Source: Herbaspirillum sp. RTI4 (GTDB lineage: Bacteria; Pseudomonadota; Gammaproteobacteria; Burkholderiales; Burkholderiaceae_D). From it: a stretch of 64,000 nucleotides of DNA. The notes below the pieces were generated by a model, which saw only the letters and a program-made list of their open reading frames with translations, did not search any database and was not told the origin of the DNA. The position numbers were made by a program, and so were the translations under genes. The stretch covers positions 1,302,001 through 1,366,000 of the forward strand of contig NZ_JAVIWQ010000002.1 of the NCBI RefSeq assembly GCF_034313965.1, read 5' to 3'. Below, piece after piece: positions 17,202-27,137 of the stretch (position 1 is the first letter of the stretch; every line of letters begins with the position of its first letter).

Positions 17202-17810
17202 GTGTTTGCCATTATTCAATCCGCAGGCTGGCCGATCTGGCCTTTGCTGATCGCTTCTGTTATCGGTTTGTCGCTGATCATCGAGCGCCTGATTTATCTG
17301 CGCCGCCGCCGTATCCTGCCGCCGCAACTTCTCAGCGAGGTGATTCGCGTCTATCAGCGCGGCAAAGTCACGTCAGAAGTGATCGATGAGCTGGAGCAGA
17401 ATTCGCCGCTGGGTCAGGTGCTGGCCGCCGGACTGCGCAACGTGGATGCGCCGCGTGAAGTGATGAAGGAGTCGATTCAGGAGGCCGGGCAGGGCACGGC
17501 GCACAAGCTGGAGCGGTTTCTGACTTCGCTGGGCACCATTGCTTCGCTGGCGCCGCTGATGGGGCTGTTCGGTACGGTGATCGGGATGATCGAGATTTTT
17601 GCCTCCCAGGATGCGGCGGGCATCAATCCGGCGCAATTGGCGCACGGTATTTCGATTGCCTTGTACAACACCGGTTTCGGCTTGGCCATTGCGATGCCGG
17701 CGCTGGTGTTTTATCGCCATTTCCGGGCGCTGGTCGATAGCTTTCTCATGGACATGGAACAGCAGGCGGTCAAGTTTGTGGACATCGTGCATGGCGTGCG
17801 CGAGCAATAA
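17202..17810 (+). CDS. exbB: ExbB/TolQ/MotA-family proton channel protein
   Basis: The 202-residue inner-membrane protein has three hydrophobic helices (about 10-30, 105-130, 150-175) and the family segment SLGTIASLAPLMGLFGTVIGMI. With ExbD it uses the proton motive force to drive TonB. I chose GTG at 17202 because GAGGAG lies 6 nt upstream; an earlier in-frame GTG would add eight polar residues. exbD follows after 57 bp. No tonB gene is nearby. Linkage to lpxK-kdsB is a common Burkholderiales arrangement. TolQ is unlikely without tolR/tolA/tolB. Confidence 0.88.
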   Translation: MFAIIQSAGWPIWPLLIASVIGLSLIIERLIYLRRRRILPPQLLSEVIRVYQRGKVTSEVIDELEQNSPLGQVLAAGLRNVDAPREVMKESIQEAGQGTAHKLERFLTSLGTIASLAPLMGLFGTVIGMIEIFASQDAAGINPAQLAHGISIALYNTGFGLAIAMPALVFYRHFRALVDSFLMDMEQQAVKFVDIVHGVREQ

Positions 17811-17867
17811 ACTCTTCGCTCCGCAGATGAATCAAGTTGCGGTCACTATTTTCCACCGGAAGAGAGT

Positions 17868-18296
17868 ATGAATTTTCGTAAAGGCAGGGGCAGGGAAGAT
17901 ATTGAGATCAACCTGATTCCCTTCATCGACGTGTTGCTGGTCATTGTCATTTTTTTGATGGTGACGACGACTTACAGTAAATTTACGGCGCTACAAATTA
18001 CGCTGCCTACCGCGAATGCGGAAAAAGCCTTGCAGCAGCCGTTTGAAATCAATGTCGCTATCGATGCGCAGGGGCGTTACGCCGTTAATAATGTGGCCGT
18101 GGCGTCACATAATGTGGCGGGGCTGACGCGGGATTTGAAAGCGGCGGCGGTCAAGGGGGGCAACCATCCTGATCCGATCATTATCATCAATGCCGATGCG
18201 ATGTCGGCGCACCAGACGGTGATTAACGTGCTGGAAGCAGCGCGTCTGGCCGGCTTCGTCAAGGTGACTTTTGCTGCGCAGGCCGGCACACAGTAA
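17868..18296 (+). CDS. exbD: ExbD/TolR-family biopolymer transport protein
   Basis: The 142-residue protein has a short cytoplasmic N-terminus, one membrane helix (about 20-42: FIDVLLVIVIFLMVTTTYS) with the conserved aspartate D21 that carries protons, and a periplasmic domain. It is the partner of ExbB just upstream. GGAAGAGAG precedes the ATG. Together they would energise TonB-dependent receptors such as the one at 9308-11461. Confidence 0.88.
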   Translation: MNFRKGRGREDIEINLIPFIDVLLVIVIFLMVTTTYSKFTALQITLPTANAEKALQQPFEINVAIDAQGRYAVNNVAVASHNVAGLTRDLKAAAVKGGNHPDPIIIINADAMSAHQTVINVLEAARLAGFVKVTFAAQAGTQ

Positions 18297-18349
18297 GCCG
18301 GACGATTTTTCCCGGACGACTTTTCTTTTCCTCTCTGATTGTTACCGCG

Positions 18350-19444
18350 ATGACGCGTTTCCCCTCTTTGACGCCCATGCGGGAAGCTGCGGGGATCTAC
18401 CTGATCAATGCATGGCAGCGCCGCGGCTGGCTGGCCGGCGCGCTTTGGCCGCTCTCGCAGCTGTATGCCGCCGTGACGGCGCTGCGTCGCGCATCGTACC
18501 GCCGTGGTTGCAAGCGGGGTGCGCGCCTGCCGGTACCGGTCATTGTGGTTGGCAATATTTTTGTGGGCGGCACAGGTAAAACGCCGTTGACGATCTGGCT
18601 GGTCGACCTTTTGCAACGCAATGGGTATACGCCGGGAGTGATTTCGCGCGGCTATGGCGGTACGGCGACCATGCCGCAACTGGCTTCCGGGGCGGCGCTG
18701 GCGGGCGAGGTGGGCGATGAGCCCTTACTGATCGCGGCGCGTAGCGGTGCGCCGGTGATGGTGGGGCGACGACGGGTCGAGGCCGGGCGGGCGTTGCTGC
18801 AAAGTTATCCGCAGGTCGATGTCATCATTTCAGACGACGGTTTGCAGCACTATGCGTTGGAACGCGATATTGAAATCGTCTTGTTCGATGTGCGTGGTAC
18901 CGGCAATGGCTGGTTGTTGCCGGCCGGGCCTCTGCGTGAGCCAGCGACGCGGCGGCGCGATTTTACTGTCCTCAATGTCGGCAATGCGCTTCCCGCGGAG
19001 GTGGACAATGCCGCTGCGCGTCTTGCCCCTAGCGGCGGACCGTTCGTTCGGATGAGGTTGTCGGGCGCGCATGCCGAGCAGTTGAGCGATCGTCGCAGAC
19101 AATTACCGCTGGCTGGTCTGGCGGAACTGGCGGCGAGCCAGGGGCATGGCATCGCGGCTGTTGCCGGGATTGGCAATCCGTCGCGTTTCTTTGCGATGTT
19201 GAGCAGTGCCGGTTTGCAGTGCGAGTGCGTGGCGCTGCCTGACCATTACAATTTTTTGCATAATCCATTTGCCGCGCTGACGGAGGGGCTGATACTGATC
19301 ACTGAAAAGGATGCAGTAAAATGCCAGTCTGTCGAGGCCATCAGAAACGATCCGCGTATTTGGATCGTCCCTGTAACAGCGCATATTGATGGTGCCTTTG
19401 CTGAACAATTACTGGAGAAACTCCGTGAATCCTCGTCTGCTTGA
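18350..19444 (+). CDS. lpxK: tetraacyldisaccharide 4'-kinase
   Basis: The 364-residue inner-membrane-associated kinase phosphorylates the 4' position of the lipid A disaccharide precursor. The P-loop GGTGKT lies at 73-78 within [14 protein letters not shown], followed by the LpxK signature [16 protein letters not shown] and [16 protein letters not shown]. The N-terminus has one hydrophobic segment. It overlaps the next gene by 20 bp, which suggests translational coupling, and is two genes from kdsB, another LPS gene. Confidence 0.93.
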   Translation: MTRFPSLTPMREAAGIYLINAWQRRGWLAGALWPLSQLYAAVTALRRASYRRGCKRGARLPVPVIVVGNIFVGGTGKTPLTIWLVDLLQRNGYTPGVISRGYGGTATMPQLASGAALAGEVGDEPLLIAARSGAPVMVGRRRVEAGRALLQSYPQVDVIISDDGLQHYALERDIEIVLFDVRGTGNGWLLPAGPLREPATRRRDFTVLNVGNALPAEVDNAAARLAPSGGPFVRMRLSGAHAEQLSDRRRQLPLAGLAELAASQGHGIAAVAGIGNPSRFFAMLSSAGLQCECVALPDHYNFLHNPFAALTEGLILITEKDAVKCQSVEAIRNDPRIWIVPVTAHIDGAFAEQLLEKLRESSSA

Positions 19445-19616
19445 TATCCTGGTTTGCCCGATTTGCAAAGGTCAGCTCGACTATGACAAAAAGGCACAGG
19501 AACTGATTTGTCACGCTGACAAACTCGCCTATCCGATCCGGGACGGCATTCCTACCATGTGGGCCGATCAGGCGCGTGACCTGATCCCTGCGCTGGCACA
19601 GGACGGTGCGGCCTGA
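19425..19616 (+). CDS. Trm112 family protein (YcaR-like)
   Basis: The 63-residue protein starts at GTG 19425 (GGAG 9 nt upstream) inside the end of lpxK. It has the zinc-ribbon-like pattern CPIC (C11, C14) and C29, and [10 protein letters not shown], diagnostic of the UPF0434/Trm112 family. Eukaryotic Trm112 activates methyltransferases; bacterial function is not settled. The lpxK - YcaR - kdsB order is the same as in E. coli. Confidence 0.88.
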   Translation: MNPRLLDILVCPICKGQLDYDKKAQELICHADKLAYPIRDGIPTMWADQARDLIPALAQDGAA

Positions 19617-19617
19617 C

Positions 19618-20421
19618 ATGACCTTTACCGTCATTATTCCCGCCCGGTTGGCATCGACTCGCCTGCCGGATAAGCCATTGGCCGATCTGGGCGGCAAGCC
19701 TATGATTGTGCGTGTGGCCGAGCGTGCGGCGCAGTCTGGCGCGGCGCGTGTCATTGTCGCGACCGACCATCGTGATATTTTTGCCGCGTGCGAGCAGCAT
19801 GGTGTGGCAGTGGCAATGACCCGCGCCGATCATCCCTCCGGCACGGACCGGATTGCCGAAGTGGCGATGACGCTGGATTTGTCACCGGACGCCGTGGTAG
19901 TCAATGTGCAGGGCGATGAGCCGCTGATCGATCCCGGTCTGATCGCGGCGACGGCAGCTTGCATCCAGGACGGTGTGCCGATGGCGACTGCCGCCCATCC
20001 GCTGCATGAGCTGGCCGAGGTATTCAATCCGAATGTGGTCAAGGTGGTGCTGGGCAAGGATGGCCGCGCTTTGTTTTTTTCACGCGCGCCGATTCCCTGG
20101 AATCGTGATGGGTTTTCGCTTTCGCGGGAAGCGCTGGCGGATGCGCATCGTGCCGATTACGCCCCCTTGCGTCACATTGGGCTGTACGCCTACTCGGCGC
20201 AATTCCTGCAGATTTATCCGACGCTGAGCGCTTCGCCGCTGGAGCGCATTGAGGCGCTGGAACAGCTGCGCGTGCTGTGGCATGGTTATCCGATCGCGGT
20301 GCATCTGACCTCGCTGATTCCGGAAGCGGGTGTGGATACGCCAGAGGATCTGGAACGGGTGCGGCGGCATTTTCAGGCGCCTCCTGATAGTCCTTTGGTG
20401 GCGGCGATTTCGGCTTTGTAG
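19618..20421 (+). CDS. kdsB: 3-deoxy-manno-octulosonate cytidylyltransferase
   Basis: The 267-residue enzyme activates KDO as CMP-KDO for LPS inner-core assembly. [19 protein letters not shown] opens the nucleotidyltransferase fold; [15 protein letters not shown] (metal-binding aspartate region) and [10 protein letters not shown] are KdsB hallmarks. ATG at 19618 follows the Trm112 stop by one base. Slightly longer than E. coli KdsB (248). Confidence 0.94.
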   Translation: MTFTVIIPARLASTRLPDKPLADLGGKPMIVRVAERAAQSGAARVIVATDHRDIFAACEQHGVAVAMTRADHPSGTDRIAEVAMTLDLSPDAVVVNVQGDEPLIDPGLIAATAACIQDGVPMATAAHPLHELAEVFNPNVVKVVLGKDGRALFFSRAPIPWNRDGFSLSREALADAHRADYAPLRHIGLYAYSAQFLQIYPTLSASPLERIEALEQLRVLWHGYPIAVHLTSLIPEAGVDTPEDLERVRRHFQAPPDSPLVAAISAL

Positions 20422-20535
20422 TAGGCCGTTCTGCTGCCGGACTTGCCTCTGCTCTTGCTTAAAAAATAGGCACTCTCTGCGATCTGACAATATTCTGTGG
20501 TAAGTTCTGTCCATAGCAGATGAGACCGGCAATAG

Positions 20536-21270
<735 letters not shown>

Positions 21271-21318
21271 TTTGATATTGCTGGCGGGGAAAGCCGGATA
21301 ATCTTGCCGGTATCAAAC

Positions 21319-21349
21319 AAAAAAGCGAACCTTCGGGTTCGTTTTTTTA
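21319..21349 (+). terminator. intrinsic terminator after adk
   Basis: CGAACC-TTCG-GGTTCG is a 6-bp stem on a stable UUCG tetraloop, with A's before and TTTTTTT after. This is a textbook terminator. Confidence 0.9.
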
Positions 21350-21456
21350 TGGGTGTCCCAGACTGCGTGATTCTGTGGGGCAGCAGTACGCCGTATTTTT
21401 TGTTACGGGGATTATTTTTGCTCCTCAAATAAGGAGAGGGCTGGTACTCTCTTGCG

Positions 21457-22662
21457 ATGGACCCCAATAAAGAAAAAACAGGCCTGATTCTGACCGGTGG
21501 CGGTGCGCGCGCGGCATATCAGGTGGGTGTGCTGGACGCAATCGGCACGATCCTGCGCGACGCAGATTGGCCTGAGGACAAAAACCCTTTCGATATTATT
21601 TGCGGCACGTCGGCCGGAGCGATCAATGCCACCGCGCTGGCTTGTCGTGCCGATCATTTCGCCGATTCGGTGCGGGAACTGGTCAGTATCTGGGAGCATT
21701 TCCGCGTCGAGCAAGTTTACCGCGCCGATTCGCTGGGCGTCATGCGCAGCGGTGCGCGCTGGCTGTCGCTGTTTTCTTTCGGCTGGCTGCTGAGGAAATG
21801 GCATGCCAGTCCGCCGCAATCGCTACTCGACAATACGCCGCTGGTGACCATGCTCCATCGTTTGCTGGATTTGCCCAGGCTGGACGCGGCACTGGCAAAC
21901 GGATATTTGCATGCCCTGGCGGTGACGGCGTCGTCCTATACCGGTGGTCAGCATGTGACTTTTTATCAATCCTCCGCTGACTTGGATCCCTGGAAACGGA
22001 TTCAGCGAACCGCAGTGCGTGATCAGATCGGTGTGCAACATTTATTAGCGTCATCGGCCATTCCTTTCATTTTTCCAGCCATGCCCATCTATTTCGAGGG
22101 GCACCGTGAATATTTTGGTGACGGCTCTATGCGCCAGACTGCGCCTATCTCGCCTGCGATTCATCTTGGTGCGAGGCGCATTCTGGTAGTTGGCGCCGGA
22201 CGCATGGGAGAGCAGCGCGATCCTGCTCTGCTGGAATCGGCCGAATACCCGAGTCTGGCGCAGGTAGCCGGCCATGCGATGTCCGGAATTTTCCTGGATG
22301 GGCTGGCGGTGGATATCGAGCGTCTGGAGCGCATCAACCAGACGCTCTCATGCCTGACCGAGGAGCAGCGGCAAAGAACGCCGCTCAAGCCGGTCAATAT
22401 CCTCGTGATCTCCCCCTCGCGGCGCATCGACGATATTGCCAGCCGGCATGTCGGGAGCTTGCCCCGGCCGATCCGGGCAATGTTGGGAGGCATCGGCGCG
22501 ACCGAACAGCGCGGATCGGCCCTGGCGTCCTATTTGCTGTTTGAGGAAAGTTTTACCAGGGAATTGATCGGGCTTGGACGGCAGGATACCTTCGCCAAAC
22601 GGCGGGAAGTTTTGGCGTTTTTCGGGCAAGACGATATAAATTCGACTCAGAAGAGGGCTTGA
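21457..22662 (+). CDS. patatin-like phospholipase
   Basis: The 401-residue protein has the patatin oxyanion loop GGGARAAYQVG (about 14-24), the nucleophile elbow GTSAG with S52, and the dyad aspartate in FGDGSM (D222). Known relatives are acyl hydrolases acting on phospholipids or other esters. There is no signal peptide, so it is likely cytoplasmic or membrane-attached and not a secreted ExoU-like toxin; this is inference. It is a stand-alone gene after the adk terminator. Confidence 0.88.
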   Translation: MDPNKEKTGLILTGGGARAAYQVGVLDAIGTILRDADWPEDKNPFDIICGTSAGAINATALACRADHFADSVRELVSIWEHFRVEQVYRADSLGVMRSGARWLSLFSFGWLLRKWHASPPQSLLDNTPLVTMLHRLLDLPRLDAALANGYLHALAVTASSYTGGQHVTFYQSSADLDPWKRIQRTAVRDQIGVQHLLASSAIPFIFPAMPIYFEGHREYFGDGSMRQTAPISPAIHLGARRILVVGAGRMGEQRDPALLESAEYPSLAQVAGHAMSGIFLDGLAVDIERLERINQTLSCLTEEQRQRTPLKPVNILVISPSRRIDDIASRHVGSLPRPIRAMLGGIGATEQRGSALASYLLFEESFTRELIGLGRQDTFAKRREVLAFFGQDDINSTQKRA

Positions 22663-22743
22663 CGCGGTTCCAGACTTGCTTCGTTTTGTGCAAAACGGTA
22701 CCCTATGCAATTACGTTCGCAAAAATTGCTGGTTTTACAAGGG

Positions 22744-22805
22744 GTGACCGAAGCAAGTGGTCACATTGGGTTGGGACTCTTAATCAGCAGAACAATCAGC
22801 GGAAC
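22744..22805 (+). promoter_or_regulatory. inverted repeat and 12-bp duplication upstream of the RNase gene
   Basis: GTGACC (22744-22749) and GGTCAC (22759-22764) are perfect arms 9 nt apart. aatcagcagaac and aatcagcggaac are adjacent 12-bp near-identical units (22782-22805), ending 5 bp before the ATG. These may shape expression of the RNase. No regulator can be named. Confidence 0.35.
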
Positions 22806-22810
22806 GTTGC

Positions 22811-23185
22811 ATGAACAAAAAATTGTTAAAAAATAGCTGCCTGTGGATTGCCGGCCTGCTGATATCGTTTTCGGTATTTGCCAAGGGTGGATTTGCCGGT
22901 GACGTGGTGGCCTTAAGTGCGCTGCCACCAGAAGCGCGCCAGACGCTGGTGCTGATCAATAACGGTGGTCCGTTTCCCTATGCCAAGGATGGCGCGGTAT
23001 TTGGTAATTACGAGCGCGTACTGCCGCAGCGAGGCCGTGGCTATTATCGCGAATTCACGGTGCCGACGCCGCGCGCCAAAAATCGCGGTGCCCGCCGGAT
23101 CATTAGCGGCGGTGAGCCGGCAGCCCGACGCGAATATTTTTACACCGACGATCATTATTCGAGCTTCAGACGCATCGAGGAATAG
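22811..23185 (+). CDS. secreted guanyl-type ribonuclease (barnase/RNase Sa family)
   Basis: The 124-residue protein has a Sec signal peptide (to A24) and then the microbial RNase fold. The complete catalytic set is visible: E68 in FGNYERVLP, R95/R96 in RGARRIISGG and H115 in FYTDDHYSSFRRI, matching barnase Glu73, Arg87 and His102. Known relatives cleave RNA 3' of guanosine. Export to the periplasm or medium is predicted. The following gene encodes a barstar-like inhibitor, so this is a nuclease/immunity pair. Confidence 0.88.
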   Translation: MNKKLLKNSCLWIAGLLISFSVFAKGGFAGDVVALSALPPEARQTLVLINNGGPFPYAKDGAVFGNYERVLPQRGRGYYREFTVPTPRAKNRGARRIISGGEPAARREYFYTDDHYSSFRRIEE

Positions 23186-23244
23186 CCGTATCGTATTCCT
23201 CGTCGCCCTATTTAACCGTAGCAGTATTTGATTTTGAGGGAGAA

Positions 23245-23643
23245 ATGAGTTTATTTAAAACGGTGTCGCCCAATGCGGTGCAGTCGATTCGTGCCTTTCG
23301 CGTTAGCGAATTGCAGGCAGAAGCCGCGCGCCTGGGGCAGCACTTTCTGTATGCGCATTGCGCAGAGGCATTGACCAAGCAGCAGGTGCTTGCCATGATT
23401 GCCGAGGCGTTCCATTTCCCCCGACATTTCGGTAAGAATTTCGATGCGCTGGCCGATTGCCTGACTGACCTGACGCATAAAGCAGGGCCGCAGCCCGGTT
23501 TTGTGATCGTGCTGGAGCAACTGCCGAATACTGCCAAATTCGACAAGGAGGCGCGTGAAATCCTGCTTGACGTATTTCGTGATGCCGCCGAATTCTGGGC
23601 CGATCACAAGGTGGCGTTCCGCGTCTTCTATTCATTTCAATAA
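23245..23643 (+). CDS. barstar-family ribonuclease inhibitor
   Basis: The 132-residue cytoplasmic protein contains FPRHFGKNFDALADCLTDL (about 57-75), which lines up with the barnase-binding helix and loop of barstar, including the acidic residue that plugs the RNase active site. GAGGGAG lies just before ATG. It starts 59 bp after the RNase gene. It should protect the producer from any RNase that fails to be exported. Confidence 0.88.
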   Translation: MSLFKTVSPNAVQSIRAFRVSELQAEAARLGQHFLYAHCAEALTKQQVLAMIAEAFHFPRHFGKNFDALADCLTDLTHKAGPQPGFVIVLEQLPNTAKFDKEAREILLDVFRDAAEFWADHKVAFRVFYSFQ

Positions 23644-23743
23644 GCATCGCCGCCTCCGGGTCGGATCTTAACGACAACTTGTCCTTCTCTTTTCCTTGAT
23701 GGAAATGTCAGGCCGCGGCCCGGCCGCAGGTACAATGCGTCCC

Positions 23744-24349
23744 ATGACCAGTATTGTTATCTTGATTTCCGGACGCGGCAGCAATATGCAAGCGATCGTC
23801 CGCGCGGCCGCCGCAGAGCAGTGGCCAGCCCATATTGCCGCAGTCATCAGCAACCGGCACGACGCTCAGGGACTCGAATTTGCTCGTGAGCATGGCATCC
23901 CCGTTGCGGTTGTCAGTAATAAAGACTATTCCACGCGAGATGCTTTCGATGCCGCGCTGCAAGAGGAAATTGAGCGTTTTTCTCCCGATTTGGTGGTGCT
24001 GGCAGGTTTTTTAAGAATATTGACTGGTGCTTTCGTGGCGCATTATGCGGGGCGCATGCTCAATATTCATCCTTCTCTGTTGCCCGCCTTTCCCGGTCTG
24101 GCCACGCACCGTCAGGCTTTAGTAGCCGGTGTGAAGAATCATGGCGCAACCGTCCATTTCGTTACTGCTGACCTGGACCACGGGCCGATTGTGGCGCAGG
24201 CAGTGGTGCCAGTTTTGTCTGGCGACACGGAAGAGACTCTGGCCTTGCGTGTGCTGGAGCAGGAACATGTGATTTATCCCGCAGCCGTACGCAGTTTTGT
24301 CGAAGGCAAACTGGCGCTGCACAATAATAAAGTGTGGTTCGGCGCGTAG
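23744..24349 (+). CDS. purN: phosphoribosylglycinamide formyltransferase (10-formyl-THF dependent)
   Basis: The 201-residue enzyme transfers a formyl group to GAR in purine synthesis. ILISGRGSNMQAI binds the ribose phosphate, NIHPSLLPAFPG contains the catalytic N/H region, and DLDHGPIVAQ holds the catalytic aspartate. ATG at 23744 gives the normal length; upstream in-frame starts at 23696 or 23735 add residues without homology. The next gene begins 54 bp later. Confidence 0.94.
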   Translation: MTSIVILISGRGSNMQAIVRAAAAEQWPAHIAAVISNRHDAQGLEFAREHGIPVAVVSNKDYSTRDAFDAALQEEIERFSPDLVVLAGFLRILTGAFVAHYAGRMLNIHPSLLPAFPGLATHRQALVAGVKNHGATVHFVTADLDHGPIVAQAVVPVLSGDTEETLALRVLEQEHVIYPAAVRSFVEGKLALHNNKVWFGA

Positions 24350-24403
24350 TTATTGCCCTATCCATTCCCCTTTCAGAAATACCCTTTATCCCAAGGACAC
24401 CGC

Positions 24404-25660
24404 ATGAGGTTGCCCCCCGCAATTATTCCCCATACTGAAGAAGTTCTACGCGAAATATTACGTTTTACTGCTCCGGCCGATAGCACCTTGTCGCGTTATT
24501 TCCGCGAACATCCCAAGCTGGGTTCGCGCGAACGCGGCGTGATTGCTGAGGCCATTTATGGCTTGTTGCGCAATAAAGCGGTCTATACGAATTTCACCGA
24601 GTCCGGCGTGGGTGCCATCATGCGCCGGATGACGTTGCTCGGCCTGACCGATGCCGTCGGCGCAGATTCACTGGGTGGTGTGTCGGAAGAGGAGCTGGAG
24701 TGGCTTAGCCGCATCGGACAGATCGACCGTGAGCAACTCCCACCGCTGATGCGTTCGAACTTGCCGCAGTGGTTGTTCGACAAGCTGGTGGCGCGTCATG
24801 GCGAAGAGTTCGTACTAAAGCTGGCAGCGGCGCTGAACCAGCCGGCACCGCTGGACTTGCGCGTCAATACGGTCAAGGCAACGCGGGAAGATGTCATCAC
24901 CGCTCTGGCCGCTGCGCCTATCCTGTGTGAGCCGACCCCTTATGCCCAGAATTGCTTGCGCGTAGTAAAAAAACCTTCATTGCAAAATTTACCCTCTTTT
25001 AAAGAAGGTGCGATTGAAGTGCAGGATGAGGGTAGTCAGTTGCTGGCGCAAATCGTGGGTGCCAAGCGTAGCGAAATGGTGGTCGATTTTTGCGCCGGTG
25101 CAGGCGGTAAGACGCTGGCGCTGGGCGCCATCATGCGCAATACCGGTCGTCTGTATGCCTTTGATATTTCCGAAAAGCGCCTGGCCAAGCTCAAGCCTCG
25201 CGTCGCCCGCAGTGGTTTGTCCAACGTGCATCCGGTGCTGATCGCGCATGAGAACGATGCCAAGGTCAAGCGACTGGCAGGGAAGGTAGACCGTGTTCTG
25301 GTCGATGCTCCTTGCAGCGGACTGGGTACCTTGCGTCGCAATCCAGATGTGAAATGGCGTCAGTTGCCGGAAGCCATTGCCGAAATGAATGTCAAGCAGC
25401 TCAGCATCCTCAGCAGTGCTGCCCGGTTGGTCAAGGGGGGCGGTCGACTGGTGTATGGCACTTGCAGTTTTCTGGATGAGGAAAACGAAGATATCGTGAC
25501 CGCGTTCCTGGCCAATCATCCCGATTTCTCCTTGGTTCCGATGAGCCAGGTTCTCGAAGAACAAAAAATCCCGCTTGAAATGGGGGATTATCTGAAACTG
25601 ATGCCGCATGTGCATCAGACCGACGGATTTTTCGCGGCGGTTCTGGAACGCAAAAAATAA
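24404..25660 (+). CDS. RsmB/NOP-family RNA (cytosine-5) methyltransferase
   Basis: The 418-residue protein has an N-terminal helical region and a class I SAM methyltransferase domain (about 215-415). VVDFCAGAGGKTLALG is the SAM-binding motif; VDAPCSGLGTLRRNPDVKWR and YGTCSFLDEENE supply the two conserved cysteines of rRNA/tRNA m5C methyltransferases. It is close to RsmB (16S rRNA) in fold, but the NusB-like N-domain is not clear, so the target RNA is uncertain. ATG at 24404 with AAGGAC upstream; it follows purN. Confidence 0.88.
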   Translation: MRLPPAIIPHTEEVLREILRFTAPADSTLSRYFREHPKLGSRERGVIAEAIYGLLRNKAVYTNFTESGVGAIMRRMTLLGLTDAVGADSLGGVSEEELEWLSRIGQIDREQLPPLMRSNLPQWLFDKLVARHGEEFVLKLAAALNQPAPLDLRVNTVKATREDVITALAAAPILCEPTPYAQNCLRVVKKPSLQNLPSFKEGAIEVQDEGSQLLAQIVGAKRSEMVVDFCAGAGGKTLALGAIMRNTGRLYAFDISEKRLAKLKPRVARSGLSNVHPVLIAHENDAKVKRLAGKVDRVLVDAPCSGLGTLRRNPDVKWRQLPEAIAEMNVKQLSILSSAARLVKGGGRLVYGTCSFLDEENEDIVTAFLANHPDFSLVPMSQVLEEQKIPLEMGDYLKLMPHVHQTDGFFAAVLERKK

Positions 25661-25708
25661 ATAGGCACCGTAGCTTATTTCTAACTATCAGCAGCGGTAG
25701 GGGGCGAC

Positions 25709-27043
25709 ATGGAAAATATCTCCAGCTTGTTGTTCGAGGTTGTTGACGATCTGGTGATTCAGGACATCCTGGTCCAGGCAGTGGCGATCCTTCTCTGCCT
25801 GGGATTGGCGATGGGATTGTCGCGCGGTTTGCGGAAATCCCTTGGTCCCGGTAGCGAACACCCGACCGTTTTGCAATTGGGCGTGCAAAGTTTTTTTCGG
25901 ATATTGACGCCGGTACTGGTGTTTTTTCTGCTGCTGCTAGCGCGTTGGATTTTGGTCAAATTGCATGCGCCGGCAGCGCTGGTGCGCTCGGCAATACCCC
26001 TGTCGATTTCACTGGCAGGAATACGTTTCGTATTTTATTTACTCCGCCGTATTTTCACCGACGACAGCGCAACCGGCGTCATGCTACGGTTTTGCGAAAA
26101 AACCATCGCTTTGCTTGTCTGGGTTGGGGTTGCTCTCTACCTGACGGGGCTGTGGCCTGAGTTGCTGGCCTTCCTCGATGAAACGGTACTGCCGTTTGGC
26201 CGCTACAAAGCCTCACTGCTGGAAGTTTTGCAGGCCAGTGTGTCGGTTTCCGTTACTTTGCTGATTGCCTTGTGGTGCGGCGCTCTGCTGGAAGATCGGC
26301 TTAATCGGGTCAGTCACATTCACACCTCCCTCAGAACTGTGGTGGCGCGTCTGGCACGGGCTTGCCTGGTTCTTCTCGCGATCCTGATCAGTCTGTCTCT
26401 GTTGGGGATCGATCTGACGGTGCTGTCTGTATTTGGTGGCGCCTTAGGCGTGGGTCTGGGTCTGGGTCTGCAAAAAATTGCCAGCAGTTATGTGTCGGGT
26501 TTCGTCATCCTTCTGGAGCGCAGCATGTCCATCGGCGACATGGTCAATGTCGATCGTTATTTTGGCAAGGTTACGCAGATCAATACCCGATATACGATCC
26601 TGGAGGGGCTGGACGGCATCGAATCCGTCTTGCCGAACGATATTTTCATGACGACGGCGGTACAAAATTACTCGCTGACGCACCGGATATTGAGATTGCA
26701 TACGCAATTAACCATTTTGTATCAGGATGACATTGAAGGTGTCTTGTTACTTCTGGAAAGTGCCGCACTTAGTGTGGAGCGCGTGTCGCAGAGCGTGTTG
26801 CCCCAGGCCTTATTAATCAAGATAGGTCCCGACGGACTGGAGTTGGAGTTGGGTTTCTGGATCACTGATCCAGAAAATGGTCGTCTTAATGTTTTATCTG
26901 ACGTCAACCGGGCCATCTGGCGCACGCTGCAAGCGGAGGGTATTCAAATTGCCCATCCCAAGCGTGATGTGCGGGTAATGGACCCGCGCAGTTTTGATCA
27001 GATGCCGTCCGTGACGCAAGGCAATTCGAGCAAAGAGCGATAA
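25709..27043 (+). CDS. MscS-family small-conductance mechanosensitive channel
   Basis: The 444-residue membrane protein has several N-terminal helices (about 20-210), then the pore helix (about 225-260, with LSVFGGALGVGLGLGLQK, the Gly/Ala-packed TM3) and the beta domain SSYVSGFVILLERSMSIGDMV. Known members release solutes during hypo-osmotic shock. It is larger than E. coli MscS (286) because of extra N-terminal helices. It is 48 bp after the methyltransferase gene. Confidence 0.9.
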   Translation: MENISSLLFEVVDDLVIQDILVQAVAILLCLGLAMGLSRGLRKSLGPGSEHPTVLQLGVQSFFRILTPVLVFFLLLLARWILVKLHAPAALVRSAIPLSISLAGIRFVFYLLRRIFTDDSATGVMLRFCEKTIALLVWVGVALYLTGLWPELLAFLDETVLPFGRYKASLLEVLQASVSVSVTLLIALWCGALLEDRLNRVSHIHTSLRTVVARLARACLVLLAILISLSLLGIDLTVLSVFGGALGVGLGLGLQKIASSYVSGFVILLERSMSIGDMVNVDRYFGKVTQINTRYTILEGLDGIESVLPNDIFMTTAVQNYSLTHRILRLHTQLTILYQDDIEGVLLLLESAALSVERVSQSVLPQALLIKIGPDGLELELGFWITDPENGRLNVLSDVNRAIWRTLQAEGIQIAHPKRDVRVMDPRSFDQMPSVTQGNSSKER

Positions 27044-27137
27044 TGCAGGTATAATGCAAACAAAATAATAGGCAATCAAAGATTTTCCCTGCTGAGAGGG
27101 AAAGATGAAGCAAGCTGGCAACCACCTGGAGTAGTTA

